Positions 20,317 through 35,300 of a stretch of DNA of 64,000 bases are shown in pieces. The translations under genes and the position numbers were made by a program. The DNA is from Larus michahellis (lineage: Eukaryota; Chordata; Aves; Charadriiformes; Laridae), in the NCBI RefSeq assembly GCF_964199755.1, contig NC_133899.1:30669446-30733445 (forward strand), given 5' to 3'. How positions within the stretch are numbered: position 1 is the first letter of the stretch; every line of letters begins with the position of its first letter. The notes under the pieces were generated by a model. That model made no database searches and was not told the DNA's origin. It saw only the letters and a list, made by a program, of their open reading frames with translations.

Positions 20317-23300
20317 CTGTGAAGGAGAACAGAAAATAAGTCAACGATCTGGGTCTGACAATGCAGAGAAGAAAAACATGCTAATGGCTTCAAGAGAATC
20401 CTTTTTTTAATTAGGAGTTAAGAGGCTGGCTTTAGTTGCTCTAGTCCTTGAGATTATTTACCACTATCAACAGTAACAACATCCCAAAACTTTAAAGCTG
20501 AATGTTTTACTATTTAGAGAACCAAGACTTGTTTTACACCTCACAAACTGACTTCAGAAAATAATGCAGATGTACCAACCCTATTGAAAACAAAGAGAAA
20601 CACCTCTGATGCTGCAAGAGTGGAGGCCCACATGATGCAGCTTCGTACAAAAGCTGACTTTACAACATGTAGCTCTAGTGGCTACCTACATCTCCTGCCT
20701 GGTTGAGTAGGAAGACCAAACTACCCTGGCTACCTTCAAGCAGTTTGTTTCCTCTCTGGATGTCCGGTGTCACATCTTGCAGATGGCTACGGACTTTAAA
20801 AGTTGGGTTTTTTGTTATGCAGTAAGATAAAATGACACCTTGTTAGCTTGGATGCTCAGTGGCCATATCATGATTTGGACTAACAGGAGATGGCTATTGC
20901 CATTACAGTGGCACATATGTATAAGTCAGATGCACTCGAGGTTTTGGGGTTGAAATCTAAGTGGGCTTGCTCAACACCAAATTTACCGCAGTGGAAATAG
21001 CAGCAGACAGCCAAGCACATAACTGACCTGGTGGACTGGACTGGGAGGGGGCAATGCTTCCAGAAAAATGAGGTCCTGCTACAATGCAAGAGTTGTAAAT
21101 ATGCTAAAGGCAAAGAAGAAATTGTGTCCCCCCACTCCTACACCCCGCTCTTGAGAGTCCTGCATCATTTGGCAATCAAGGCTGAGAGCATCAATTATTT
21201 CCAGAACAAACTACAATTGACTGACCAGTGCTAAGCAACGTAAAGAAGACAGGTAACACAAGTAGCCACCAGACTTTGGCTGAGATAGGCACAGCATAAA
21301 AACTCTTGTTTTAATAAGAAAATATAAAAATTTTGCAAAGATTCACAGTGTTTATTCACGCCATGCCAGAACAAGAGCTTCTGTGATGCTGTGATGCAGT
21401 GTCACACTACAGTGGGCAACCTAGGTGACAGCACTGCATCAGAGCCATGAGTCGGGTTCGGCTCTGGCTGGTGCTCTAGCTTTGGTAGGGCCTAAACTCA
21501 CCACCAGTTCACAAGCTGGCTGTTAAAAGCTACTTTTCAGCACAGTCAGGTCCCTGCTGCTGCCACCTGCTCTCCCAGGAAGCTTGTTGCAGAGGTGGCT
21601 GTCCCTCTTCAGTGTCCCTACACAAAGTCAGATATGCCCATCTCTCTTTTTGCATGCTGTAGCCTGGTCCCAGGACTGTCTTTCCTGGACACACAGTCCA
21701 AAGCCAGGACATAAGACAGCTTTGTGAATAGCTGTTCTCTGGGTAATAATTAAACAGCCTGAAAATTAAAGCATCCGTTTGTAGCACCCTGCGTTTGGGT
21801 CTGCTGTACTGTAAGCAAAGATGAGCAGCTCAAGGAGGTCCAGGAACTGGCAGGGAGCAGAGGAGCTGCTTCCCATGAGGAAAGCAAGAGTATGGCATCA
21901 CTGTAGCATAAGTCACTTGGCAAAACTGCTGTGGTTCCAAATAAAAGACAACACATTTGGTCTGGGAGAAACATGACACCCAGTGTACACTTTGCTCCAC
22001 CAAAGCCCACACTGCAGATCAGTTTTGAAAGAGACTTCTATTTTGGACGGAAGAGTTTTCATGACTGGGTAGGGTTTTGTTTGAAAGGCAGAATTTGTGT
22101 TATTATTGTTAAATGTTTCAGGCAGATACATACTGAATAATTTAATGTAACACAATTAAGACAGCATTTTAATATCAACACAAAATTTCTGAGCGCCAGC
22201 AAGCACTTGAAGTGTATTGCCTGTTTAGTTCTGCTAGGAAGAAAAGCCTTACAATCAACAGAGATGAAGAGCAGTGTCAGGATCCCTTCAGGAGTGCCCT
22301 GGGGTTCAAGCCTTGCATTGTTGCTTTAATAAAGAAATACTAACACCTCATGTGTCACACGCATTCTGTAAAATTTACCTTGCGTGTCTGATGTGAGAGA
22401 GGAGCATCAACAAGTTGGCCAGACGAGTTGTCTGCTGCTGCGAGGGGATTCCACTCTTTGCGATAACCCACACTAAAGCATCCGTGACTACATTAAGCAG
22501 GTGATGCAGTTTCCTGTTGCTTTCAGGTTCTTCTGCTGACAAGGGAAACATGCCTAAAGAGAGAAGAGAAAGAAATACTCCCTGTTCATGAGGAAGGAAA
22601 AAAAGCTGCGACTGTGGATTTTTTTCTGATGTAATATTTCAGCAGGATTAGAGAGATACATTTCCTGACATCCCCCCCTCAAGACTGTACGAACGATGCT
22701 CCATGTGGTAAACTGAGCTCTGACTTGCATTCCTTTGCCAAAATTTGACAGTCACATCATTTGCAAATTGAGTAACTGTCCCAAATCTTCCCTGGACAAC
22801 ATGTTGAATATAAGCCTTTCACTCCAGAGAGTGGACATGCTGTCCATTCTCCAGGAGATTTTCCTTTGAATCACTCTGTACCTTGTAGTTTAGTAACTAT
22901 TATGAATTATAGCATTATGCTTGCTCTAATACCTTCTTGCTGAAATAAAAACACCTTTTTCTCTAAGTATGCCCTAGGAAGGAGAACATGGTGAGAGAAA
23001 CTGCTCATAGACCCAGCCTGCCGTGGTCTCCCTACAGTTCACTAAGGGTGCCATAATACAGCATTTGCCTACAGTGAGAAACCTTAAAAGTCAACAAAAG
23101 TGAAAAAAGGGGATTGGGGGTATGGAGAAGGAAGAGAAGAAATCGCCACTAAGAAGGTCTGGAAACACACAATAACGTTAGTGACAGAGCAGAAGAGACC
23201 TGGGCAAAAAACCCAAAAAATCCTCTCAAAGATACTTATGGAAGGACAGAGCTTCAGAAGACCTTGACAATTAGGAGAAAAAGATTAACTTTGACAAGAA

Positions 23301-26300
23301 AGGAGAGCATAAAATAGGAACATTTAAGCCCAATTAATCATAACTTAGTTGAGTTAACTAGTTTTACTAGAATTAAGGACAGGTCTGTAGGTTTGTATAG
23401 CAGCTTTACACATGAGCAGGATACACAGAGATATGAGGAAAGTTCTCATTGAAAAGGACATACCCACAGCCTGGGCCATGAGTCCCACCTTGTGAGAAGC
23501 TTCAGACTTTGGGTCTTTCATGAAATTCTTACAACAGGACATAGGCCCTAAATCCAGCAAATGATACAGTTTAGAAGTTTCTTGAGCAATAATCCTTACA
23601 ATCTGATGGTTAGAAGTCCTTTCCTATTGTTCTCTTTCAACGGCTTTATCTCATTCTGCCATTTTTAGAGGCTTATTTCCCAGCCACCCTCAAAATAAAA
23701 AATACCTTTAGGTGAGAATCAGAGTCAACTGTATACTCACTGGAATTGAGGAGGATCATTGCCTTGACACATAGATACTCCTTGTGCTGCAGTTTCAGCT
23801 CTCGGAACCTTGAGGTCATGGCCAGGAGCATATCAAAGATCTCCAAAATTCCCTCTACGCATTTTCCCTCGTCCCTATGGAAACACATTTCAAATGCTAC
23901 TGAAAAAGTGGAATTAAGGAACTCTGACTCAGCCAGATAAAAGTCAAAGCACGAAGGCGGCTGAAAAAGGCCTATCCATCTCATCTTTGGGAGCTTTCAA
24001 ACGGTTCTATCATGAAATCTAAATTGAAAATTACACTGGCATAAAAGGTCAGCACCTCTAAGAAAATTATTTTCTCTTTGAAGTGTATGCAGGATTGACT
24101 GCAGGTAAGTATGACCATGTTTCTGTAAGAGGCTTTATCCTTGCAGCCAGTATCATTCTGCATAATCAGCTTGAAACTGTAGTGCAGGGCATGGTACCCC
24201 TTGAATCATCCTCCAGATTTGTTTCACAAGGATTTAATACCACAACTGGCGGCATCACTGTTTGTACCTGATGGAGACCTCAGGACCTGGTGAGTAAGAA
24301 GGGCTCCCTAAAATAAGTTTCTCGGAAAAATAAGACATTTTTAAAGAATAAAACAACCTCCACCCACATCCCCCAGCAGCTTTTTCTTTGAAGGTGTTTT
24401 AAATGGATTTGTGAGGTTTTGGCGGTTTTGTGCTTTGGTTATTTTTATGTTTGCAAGTGTTTGCTGAATGCAACTTTCTCCATTTTGGATATTAGAAATA
24501 GTCCCATTTTCTGATCTGAAAAAAAACCCCAAACAACCCTAAGCCATTCCAATTGTTTTAAAATCGAGCAGCAGCAAATTTCAAACGGCTGAAGTTACCG
24601 TTCCAGGGTTTTGGTTAGTTTTTTTAAAACATGTAGTGGACTAAAAAAGCAATTTAGCTCTATGACACAGTATTCAAAGGGATGCTTCTTATACTATCTG
24701 TAATATGAGATTTTTTTCTCTGTAATGTTTTTAAGATGAGACAGTCTTAAGCACAGCAGTGCAGGAGAATTAAAAGACCTTTACTCCTCTACTGGATCCC
24801 AAGAGGAAGGTGCTGAGCCTTCAGGCTGTGAGGCAGGCACAGGCAGATAACATTATGCAGGTTGAGCAAGTACTGCCTGCAGAAAGGCAGCGGCCTGAAT
24901 AGCGCCCATTTTCCCGTGTTCCTCATAGCAAAGGAGAATTTTAAGCTTTGGAGGCAGCTGACAGTTTCAAAACAGAGACACGAGCATCAGAGAAGTACTT
25001 GTCTACAAAGATCATGCAGGAAATGTATTTGAAGTTCAGCTAAGATAAAAACAATCAAGTTACAGAACAGTTTCATATACTCATGTCTTAAAAAAAAATG
25101 AAATCACAGCATATACAGATGCTCGCTAGCACACACTCTGCTGGATCTTGTAGAGATGAAGGAATGCATCAAATAAGCTCACGCCATTCAGCACATATTA
25201 CCTCCCTAGGAACTAAATGTATCATCCATTTTCAGCCATTTCTTATCATTGCATTGATCAACACAGCATGTCCTTGCACTGAATTTCATATGAGCAAATA
25301 ATAATTTATTTCATAGCGTTTATAAATTAAATTTCTCTTACTAACCCGTTTTGCTTTCTGTATCTACGATGATGATTATCATTGAGCTCAAGCCACAGAA
25401 CTGGTATAGATCTGAATTTCCCCAGGTTGAAAAGGTTAAGAGACATTTTAAACCTACCCAAGGGAATAGATTGTTTCCCTGACTTTTTACCAATGTGAAG
25501 CCCAGGTCAAATCATTCTAAGGTCCTGTAGAAAAACACCCTTACTAATCCGTATTCTTCCCTGCTGGTACATGATGTTAGGGAGAAATAGTTTTTAATCA
25601 TCTTGCACACACCCTGCTTTAGCTGCACACACAAGAATTAAAAAGCAAACTAGGGCTTTTTGTAATCCCTTTTGACTAATTCTGCCATGTTTGTTATTAT
25701 AGCTATTTATGAAGTCTGCACTAAGGGCAGAAAGAAAAACAGGTAGAAAACCTACTTAAAATAACTAAAATGTGGCCTGAGAGTACGTGTGCTTTTTTTG
25801 AGGGGTTGGGGAAGAAAATCTGTCAGCTGGAGGAAACTGATAGACAATCTAGTGCATTGTGTTGATGTATCTACCGTTTCAGCATCTAGAGACCCAAAGC
25901 AAAAGGGACAAAAGCAACAAAAGAGGTGAAAAATACAGATGAGCTTTACGCTATCATGTGCTACAGGAATTAAGGAATTGGCAAGATCAACAATATTGTT
26001 TATGCTTAGCATTCCTTAAGTCCCTGTAAGGATGTGGAACCTCAAGACATTATTGTTACAAACACAAGTAAATTATACGGTTAGATAAAATATTAATAGC
26101 ATCTCCCATACTTAAACCGTTCACCCCACCTCCAAGAATATGAAGTGTTCTCAAGAAGTTTATTCCTCTTACCTGTCTAGTACAAGGTCCGGTGCAAAAA
26201 TTAATTTCCCAGGATGGTCGATTGATCTCCACATCAGACCAACCATTAAAACTTCCATCCAGCAGCTCTCAAGGAGTCTTACTTGGTCATAAAGGCTGAG

Positions 26301-29300
26301 ATCAATGAAACCTAAAATGATGAAAATAGCATAACATAAATCAATCTGTTTAATTCTCTGTTTTGATAAAAAAGATTGAGTATAAGAGAAAGCAAAAAGA
26401 AACAAAAAGAATTATGGGTTGTGAAGAAAGCCAGAGAAGGGAGAACTGACATCAGAAGGATCATGCTGCCATCTCAAACACGAACAAACATGAATATTTC
26501 TATTATCATTGTCAAATCTTCCACAAAACATTTGAAATAAAGCAGAGTGATGTTCAAGTGCAATTACTCTCATACAGCTGGTGAAGCTCAAGAGACTACG
26601 GAGGAACCACTACGCTTGGCCACCTCTTTAGATGATGGTTCCACAGCCTCCTGAGAGGCACCAGCCAATCACTTAGGAAACTCACATTAGTCAGAGATCA
26701 CTGCATTGCACTGCAGAGGACTCCTAAGAAAATAGTCTGTTCTTTCCCCAGAATGCATATGGTTGTCACTTGCAGGGTTTTTTTTATCTTGTAAGACAGG
26801 CATGTTTCTGGGTTTATTGGGTAACTATGAAAGAACCTACGTCTTGGTGCTTCTGTGTTATCATTCCCTTTGTAAATGACATGTTTTGACCGCATCCCAT
26901 CCCGTTTCATCCCATCCCTTTCCTGACAGCCTCTTTCCCAAAATTGTGACAAACTATAAAAAAAAACAAAACCAAGGGTAGATGGTGAAGGTAGTATTGT
27001 CCCCATTGCCTTCATACACAGCATCCCAGAAGCAAGAAGCGAATTAATACAATTGTGCATAAGCTTGTTCCTGCATTTAGTTCTCTCCAGAGCTTACAGC
27101 AAGGTGTCAGCACTGCAGCACAGCCAGAAGGGAGAGACAGTCACTGCCCTCCCTTTCCCTTCCCCTTCCCCTGCAAAAAAGACTGAGGTAAAAAGATGCA
27201 TAGAAGCCTAATAAAGAGAAATAAAAATTTACACATATGCAAAAAACCAAAACCAAAAACAAAAAAACCAACCAACCAACCAAAAACCCCCAGAAAACAA
27301 ATCAAAACAAAAAACCGCCCACCAACTAAAAAGACAGAAGTGTGAATTGTCAAAATGCAAGTGGGAAAGTAGACTGCTCAGTCAAGGAATGAAAGACAGA
27401 TACGATGATGACCAGTTCAGAATCGGTCAAACCACACCTGTGTTTAAAACCGAGATCAGGCCATGGTTTTCAAAGCAGAGCTGCTTTAGCTAGGTCTCTT
27501 AGCAGAGTTGTTTCTTTTTCAGACAAGCTTGTCTCTATGACTATGCATAGAGAAAAATCATTACCCAACCTGGACATGGGAGACAGGTTGCCCACAGCTG
27601 TTTCCAGTTGTCTGAGGCCTTAAAATACACATAGTATGTTTGCACTGTCAAAGAATCTGCTGTCAGTAATTTATAAAAATGCTACGTGTATTTTAATCTT
27701 ATTCAACTACTAGGCTGGAAGACAGTCGGTGACAGCCCCTGGTTGACATAAACTGGGTAAAACACACTCTTTCTTATCATTGCTGAAAGTGCTGCCTTTC
27801 AAAATCCATAGCCTTGCTCCTTATTTTATAAGAAGGGTAAACAGGAGCCTATAAGCAGTACCTTCCCTCCTGGATTTCGCTGTCACAAATTTTACTACAG
27901 AATTCACAGCCAATAACAGATTATCTGCCAGATACACAGTCATAATTTTAAAAGTGCTTTTAGAAAAATAATCATGGAAGTGTGAATAGTATAAACTGAC
28001 AGTGGCGGTTTCCTGGGAAACAACAGCCCAAAGACATTTGAGAAGTTTATTTAAATAAACATTTACACAGGCATTGGCTGATTTCTCTAGCATAAACAAC
28101 CAGTTATTTGGTTTACAAACTATCTCAGTTGAGTGAGGTGTCAGACCAAGTCCCAGCGTTCAATCTACGGATACTTAAAGATCTGGTTTTATCTCAGATG
28201 TCATCTGCTAAACTCACATTGTCAGCACCAGCAGTATCACTTACGACCATTGAGCACGGCTATTAGAAGGACTATACCTTTCCTTTTCTTAATAATCTTA
28301 TGCTTTAAAGACCAAGCACAGCTCCTATTGCAGTGTCAGAAGTCCCATTTCATTTGATGCAGATTACATTAAACTACTTATTTTTTCTGTTGCCGTAGTA
28401 CGCGTCCTTTAAGTTGTATGCTCTATACCTAATCATTTAATTATAAAATACTCAGACAGACCAGAAAAAACTAGCAAAAGAGACACTGTTCTGGCCAGCA
28501 ACGCACAACTTGCATAATGAATCCAAATTTCAATATTATGACAAAATCCTATGGGATAGCAATGCAGGTTCTGCTATGAACCACGTTCAGCTCTCTCAGA
28601 CTAGGTCAACAAAGTAAAAGGCAATTACGGAAGTTATGTTCTGGCATCTGACAATTTAGAATTAAAATACTTGGAATTCAGAAGGAAAAAAATCCAGGTA
28701 TCAGCTTCTATTTTACTGAGCAACAACAAAAATAAACTGAAAGTACAGACAAAAATACAGTCACAGAGTAAAACTCATAACAAAAGAAGGTCATTAAATA
28801 TTAAATGCAAAAAAAATCTTTCCTATTTAAGCAAAAAGTTACCGTTAACATTAGCATCTGTAAGGAAAAATAAAAAGATTTTCTTTCACTTTTGGTGAGT
28901 GTCAAAACAATATGCAATAATAACTTAGAGGTGAAAATGGGCTTCTTTTACCCAGCTACACAAAAGCAAATATTCAGCTTTACAGAAAGTAAAATTAGTG
29001 TTCACAGGGCCATTAGTCAAGAACTCTGTATTTTTTTTCTAAGACCTTACCTCCAGGAAGCAGAGCATGGATCTAGGTGACTAACTTCAGGCAATAATTT
29101 TTGAAAACTGAAATTCTATGTCCTAAACTTTAGTCATCGTAATTATTTTTAATGGAAAAAATAAATAAATCCACATTCAAGCTCTAACTACCATGTAATA
29201 TGGCAATATTACTTATAATTAGGTACATAATTAAACATCACATCTATTTTTGGCATTGTTGTAAAATGGTGTTTACTTCTGTTCTATGTAACAGGAGTGA

Positions 29301-32300
29301 TAAGAAAAAATAAACGTACATGATAAAGCGTCAACATTTCAACATTCCCAGGAACTGTTCTGAAGAGGTTTGACTGCTTCAATGGGTTTTCTTATTGATA
29401 AGAAAAAGTTTTTATTTCTGACAGATGTTGAAAATAAACTGAAAGTAATCAATCAAAATTTGTGTTGGTTTGGAAACTGATCTTTTAAAAAAATTCAAAA
29501 AATTAATCTCAACTGGCTGAGGTTTTAGGTTCGTGATTTTTAAAAAAAAAAGCTTACATCATAGTTTTAAAAAAAAATTGAAATTAAGAACAATCAGAAA
29601 ATGGAAAAGGTTGTTTTGGGTTTTTTTTTTTCCATTTAAATATTGTTTAAAATGAGGTTGTTTTGTAAAACTTTCTCTGGGTTTCCTTCACAATTCACTT
29701 CCTACCGGATTAACACAACTATATGGTGTCCTCTGAAATAGTACCTTTAATCAAGACAAGAAATTATAGCTATAGACACCACTTAACTCCTTATGGTTAC
29801 TTACTTAATTTACAGTTATTTTCAGAGTTTCTTAAATGAGAATTAAGGATTTAGGCTCTCAGTTTAAAACTGAAAAATAAGGATTAAGGATTTAGGCTCT
29901 CAGTTTAAAACATTCCACATGAATGGCAAAACCACTATCATTTAGCAAATGGCTAGCCTGGTTTAAGATGCTCATGCTATACAAGCAGCTCCTCCCCAGC
30001 AGCTCAGCAGCTGACCTGGAGTTTGCATACCCTAAAACCATCACACCTAAACCCTCCAAGACTGTGGCTGAGCCGTGGAGACTGTAATCCGCAACCAGGA
30101 GATGTGGTACAGCAGCTGGAGCTGGTGGCACCTTCAGCCACTCCAACTAGGTGTGAAATAGGATACACTCCCCTTATCCTCAATTCTTACTTTAAGGATT
30201 ATAAAAAATATTCACCAAACTTGTTTCCTGTACTGTGTACACACTCGGTTTATTTCTAGATGTAGAATTACTGTCATGTCTTCCCAGGTGCATATTCAAG
30301 CAGCAGCAAATGCTGTTTATACTGCATAATCGTGACAGGACCAGGGCACACACCAGGATGCTCTCGTTGCCTTCAGCGCAAAATCCAAGAGATGAGTCAT
30401 GGTATGCTGGCTCCTAAATCCTGATGGATGTGGGGTTAGGACTACCCGGCGCACTGCAAAATATATTAGCCATGGGAGGTAAATGCAGCCATAGGGATCA
30501 CTGCTAGCAGAGCACTATATCGGAAGTTAAGGATTAAGCGCCATGCTGCTATATGTCTATCAATTATTCAGTGCTCCTTTCAGCTCACCATTATTAGTTG
30601 GTCACTTTAGCTCTTGCTAAAGGGCCACGGTCTGCAGCTTCATCTATGCCAGCCAGCAAGTTTTTCTGCACAACTTTGCCAACTATCTTCTCGGTATGCT
30701 GGCTGCTTTTATTCTTTACTCTGACTGTTTTAATCGTGGCTGCTTCATGGAGAAGGAACTGCAAATGTTCACCACTTCGAGTTTGTAAGTGAAATGGTAC
30801 ATTGCCATGATACTGTGGTCGCATTTGAGACATTCAAGGCAATAACGCATGTAGTTGTACTTCACTGATTATTCTTTGTGTTGCCAACAACCAAAAGCAA
30901 CCCTATTGATTTTTGTTTTGAAGGAGAGCGCACGATAATTCTGAGATTGATACTATGTGCCACTTTGCAATCTGATGCTCTTGTGTAGCAGCGGTGTCGG
31001 CTGAAGCAATTGCAGACACTCAGTGCTTGGACACACTTCAGTTCACATCAGTTCAGTATCATATCAACCTTCTATCAGGATTCAAGAAATGAATTTGGTC
31101 TTAATTTTTTTTTTACAGCAATCTAGTTAATACCCCTTTTAATAAACCTCCTAAATCAGATTAATCAGGTATTTATAGTTGATGAGGTAGAAATTACATG
31201 CAAGACCAACTATGCTTTTTAGCAAAATGAACAAGTATTTGACTAACAACAGATAGCAAATTATGGGCTAGGTCATTGTCTAAATCAAAATACATCCAGG
31301 TGAAGTCCTGAGCGCAATAAATTGTCCATTACTTTATAGGACAAAAAGCTTAAGATTTTTATACCGCACGCTTACTGTGCTGTGCTATTATTTCAAGGTA
31401 GAGAATCATACGTTAGTGGTAAAAACATTGAATAAAATAAACAAAAACATGATAGAAATTCTTACCAGGAATTTTTTTGGCCCAACCGATCATGTGAACC
31501 AGCTCTTTGTCAGCCAGTTTTGTCAGGGACATCATCATGGAGGCCTCTGTGAATGGTTTGCTGGGACGACTCACCAACACGTTGGGGGGCTCCGCTTCAA
31601 GTAGTGTTAAAACAAACTGCTCTGGACTGACTGTGCTGAGCAGAATCTCTTTTACGCGGGTTGCTGTCTCACTGTATTTCTTAGCTTTGCCAATGCAGTG
31701 CACCTGATCTTCTGAATTACGATGGCGACGCAGGATCCGATATCCACAACGTTCTCTTCTTGAGCCTGACACGAAAGGCATATGATTGCATTGAAGTATT
31801 TTTCTCTGTGTTGCATTAAGTAAATCCAAATGTTTGGGAAGAAGGGGGGAAAAAACCTTTAATATTGGATGTTCTCATATTCAACATCAAGCTTCAGAAT
31901 TTCTAGAGCATTCAACATTGACTTAACTTTTTTTCTACTGACTTCAGCTGAGGCTCTTGATTATTCTACTAAAAAAAAAATAACATTAAAAAATGTTTAC
32001 TTTTGAACTTCAGTTAACTCACTTTAAAAGTCCCTGGGAAAATGACCATTGACATCAAAAAGAAATAAATCAGGTCTTTAAATCAAATAAAGATAGCTGT
32101 TTGTAAGTTCTGTTTTTAAATTCTGTTATAGATGTAAACTGGGGGAGGAAAAGACTTCTGAAAGTCTGTGCCATGATACAGCAATACAGTAAATACCTCA
32201 GCCAGAAGCACAGCTGGGCCTCACTGCTAGCAGGGTGTTCAGCTACGAACTTCCTGAGATGCAACCTGTTTTCTCCCTATGTCCCATTAAGCCAGCAGGA

Positions 32301-35300
32301 GTTTCCCCAAAGTGAATTCAGATATCTACAACTAGAAGGAGCAAGCCCCCTTTTGTATTTCTGCATGCAGAACACTATTTCTGTTGCAAAGAGCAGTCCT
32401 TTAAATGCCTGGAATGAATTTATTGTTCATTCTGACACCACCAAACATTCTCCAATTCTCTGTCAGTGTTAGTGGTGGGACCACCGTTACCTTTCTTCCA
32501 TAGCTGCCATGGAAAAAGTCTAAAAGCATCTCCAAAAACATGGTATGGGGATTTGCTGAAACATTCAGTCATGGCTTCTACTTCTCTCACCCCTTCAGCA
32601 TACTCTATAAGAAGGACTATGCTTACTGGTTTATAAATAATCCTTGGCAGTAACTAATGTGCAAGATGATTGTACCATACTAAAAATCAGGATATTTAAA
32701 AATATTAAGTTAGTGAAGAGATTCTTAGGCGGGAATTCTCCAGTGCTTAACATTTCTAATATCACAGCTAAATTGTCCGCTAAAGCCTTTAGAAGTTAAT
32801 TTTTTGTGCTGGTCATCAATACTTTTCCTGACATAATGATACTCAAAGGTTGAATTTTCATAGATATGAAAATGTCTGTGCTAACATAAATCTACACCAG
32901 ACCAACATTTATTATTGCATGCGTAGAGACCATGGAGTCTTAAAGCATAATAAGTTGTCTCATTTGGTTTCAGTCCCACAACAAATGACAAAATCGTCTG
33001 TTCTGCTACTGCTACTGTCTTGACATTACTAAAATTATGAAGTCTTTTTAGCGTGTTGCCTAAAGACTTCTTGCCCGGGTCACAGACTCTGGTTCTTTTT
33101 CATTAGGGTATGTGATTAAAGGCTTCACAAAGCGCGTGAAGACAGAGAAGCAAAGGAACAATGAAGATGGAAGAATCCCAAGAACTTCATCAGTGACAAC
33201 AAGCACACTGTCTAGGCTACTCTCTCAGGGCTATTGAAGGAGAATGATCAGCCTGTGGTCTGGGCATGACACCCAGAAGATAAGTCAATAGGGAAATCTT
33301 TTCAGTTCACCTGGAGGGATCCACGCCATCTATTAGAAAGAACAGAGGATCTGGGTGTCAGCTACCAGCAGGGCGATAGGTTTGGACCAGCTGCCAGAGA
33401 CAGAGAGAGAGAGAGAGTGTGTGTGTGTGTGTGTGCCTGCGCGCGCACACGCATGTGCGCGTGTGCATGCCCAAGAGAGTTTGTGGACAAGGTACCTGGA
33501 AGAACAGAAGATCCAGGAGCCAGCTACTGGATAACGTTGACTTTCTAAAGCCAGTTACTGGAGGGATCCATAGCACATGTGTGTTTCTGTGACCATTTGT
33601 ATGGGAGAAGGTCTGAGTACCAGCAGCTGGGGTGATGCTGCAGACCCACAGGCCATCAGCTGGGGAGATGTGGGGATCCACAGGCCAACTGTTTGACAGA
33701 CTGAGTGTCTAAACCCAGCTACTGGAAGGATATGTATTGTATATATGCATGTATTTTCGACTGCTTGTGTTCCCAGGAGTGCTGTATTTTCTGTCCGTGC
33801 TGATCTGCGTGGCTGACTGTGGGTATAGGTATTGTGTGTGTATATGTGCCAAATAACAATACACGCTCAGACTTGCTACTGGATCTGGGGACATGGTAAT
33901 GTGGCAGTTTTCCTTCTGTCAAGCTACTGGATTCAGCAATACCTACCATTCTTCATCCATATCCATCAGAGTCATATAGACCATGAGTTGTCTAAATTCC
34001 AACCAGTCAATGCAATTCTGGCCCTGGGTTTCAGTTAGCAAAAAGGGCCAAACATAAACCAAATTAAAAACAAAGGGAGTAGGGACACAAAAAATTAATT
34101 TCAGGTGCTGTTGACAAGGCTCTGTCTTGCTAAATAAGATGTTGTGTGAATGCAGACTCTCAGTGGTGGATGTTCCTCAGATGAGGCGGCTTTTCAGGTC
34201 ATGGTCCTGTCTTGTCTTCGGCAGCTATCAAGCACCGTTTGAGTTAACCCGTGGGAAGGGTGAGATGCAAAGGCCAATCGGGTACAACCTGAAGGCACTG
34301 AAAAGACTGGATAAGGACTAATGAATTCTGCCAGGACTTTAAGGATGTGGAACACTCAACTGCACATAGCTATCTTCCTCATTTGCTGTCTGTTTAGTAA
34401 ACCACCTCAGATGTAAAAGAGAACAGGATGACCACTAAAGAAGTTCTCAATACTGGAGAACACTCTCTATCTGAAAATCCAAGAGACTGGAAAATACAAA
34501 TAGGCAAAGCTGGTTTAATGAACCATATCCTTAGGCATGGAGGAATCCAAGTGGAACAAGGCATTTGGAACTGGAAGCATTATCAGACGGAAGTCCAGCC
34601 TAAAATCTGCACCATTTTGGGCAAGGATGGTTTTGCATCCTTAAAAGGAATATGGGTAGGATGATATGGGTTGAGTACTGACAGGACATTTGCAGAAATA
34701 ATGGACTAAAGGAAAACAATCATTGATTTGCAGAACCAAATGCTTAAACGAATGACATCTAGCCAGAAGTTGCCAGAGCAGTGGAACAGCAGTTAGGGAA
34801 AGATAATATACCAGGAGAGACAATCAGAGCTAGAGACACTATCTTATGGTAGATTAATGAAATCAGACTTGATGATACCTAGAAAAAGGTTACCTGCAGA
34901 ACTACAGAAGTCACAGAGCAATTTCTTCAACCGTCAGTGCAAATGCTTTTGTTTGAGGCATTGACTAATTTCTAGAAAGACACTTGGATGATGTAGTGAA
35001 CTCTGTGCTAAACCTCATTTTGGACTAATGCACAAAGGTCAAGAGGAAAATCTTAAAGTGCTTTGTCAGCTTCAGAAAAACATTAGAATGGCACAGTTGG
35101 CTGCAGACTGTTCTGAAGTCATGTCATGCACGGAAGTATGTAAGTGTTTTCCAACAGGGAAGACGAAGAGGAAAGGTCGACAGTGAGCTAAGCAACTGGA
35201 ACAAAAGCAGAACTGGAGACACATGAGGAAATGCCTAGGTAATCGGAGTGGTCTACCTACAGAGATCTCCATGGCTCTGATTTCCGTATGAATGTGCATG

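Larger units (their letters stand above)
26312..31465 (-). other. ESR2 intron 4
   Basis: This is a 5.2-kb intron. It holds an A/C-rich low-complexity tract at 27241-27317 and a 41-bp tandem duplication at 29842-29911. Otherwise it is unique AT-rich DNA. Confidence 0.85.

Noticed and set aside
34127-34664. Two plus-strand frames in ESR2 intron 3
   Set aside because: They are short, without domains or splice context, and of the length expected by chance.
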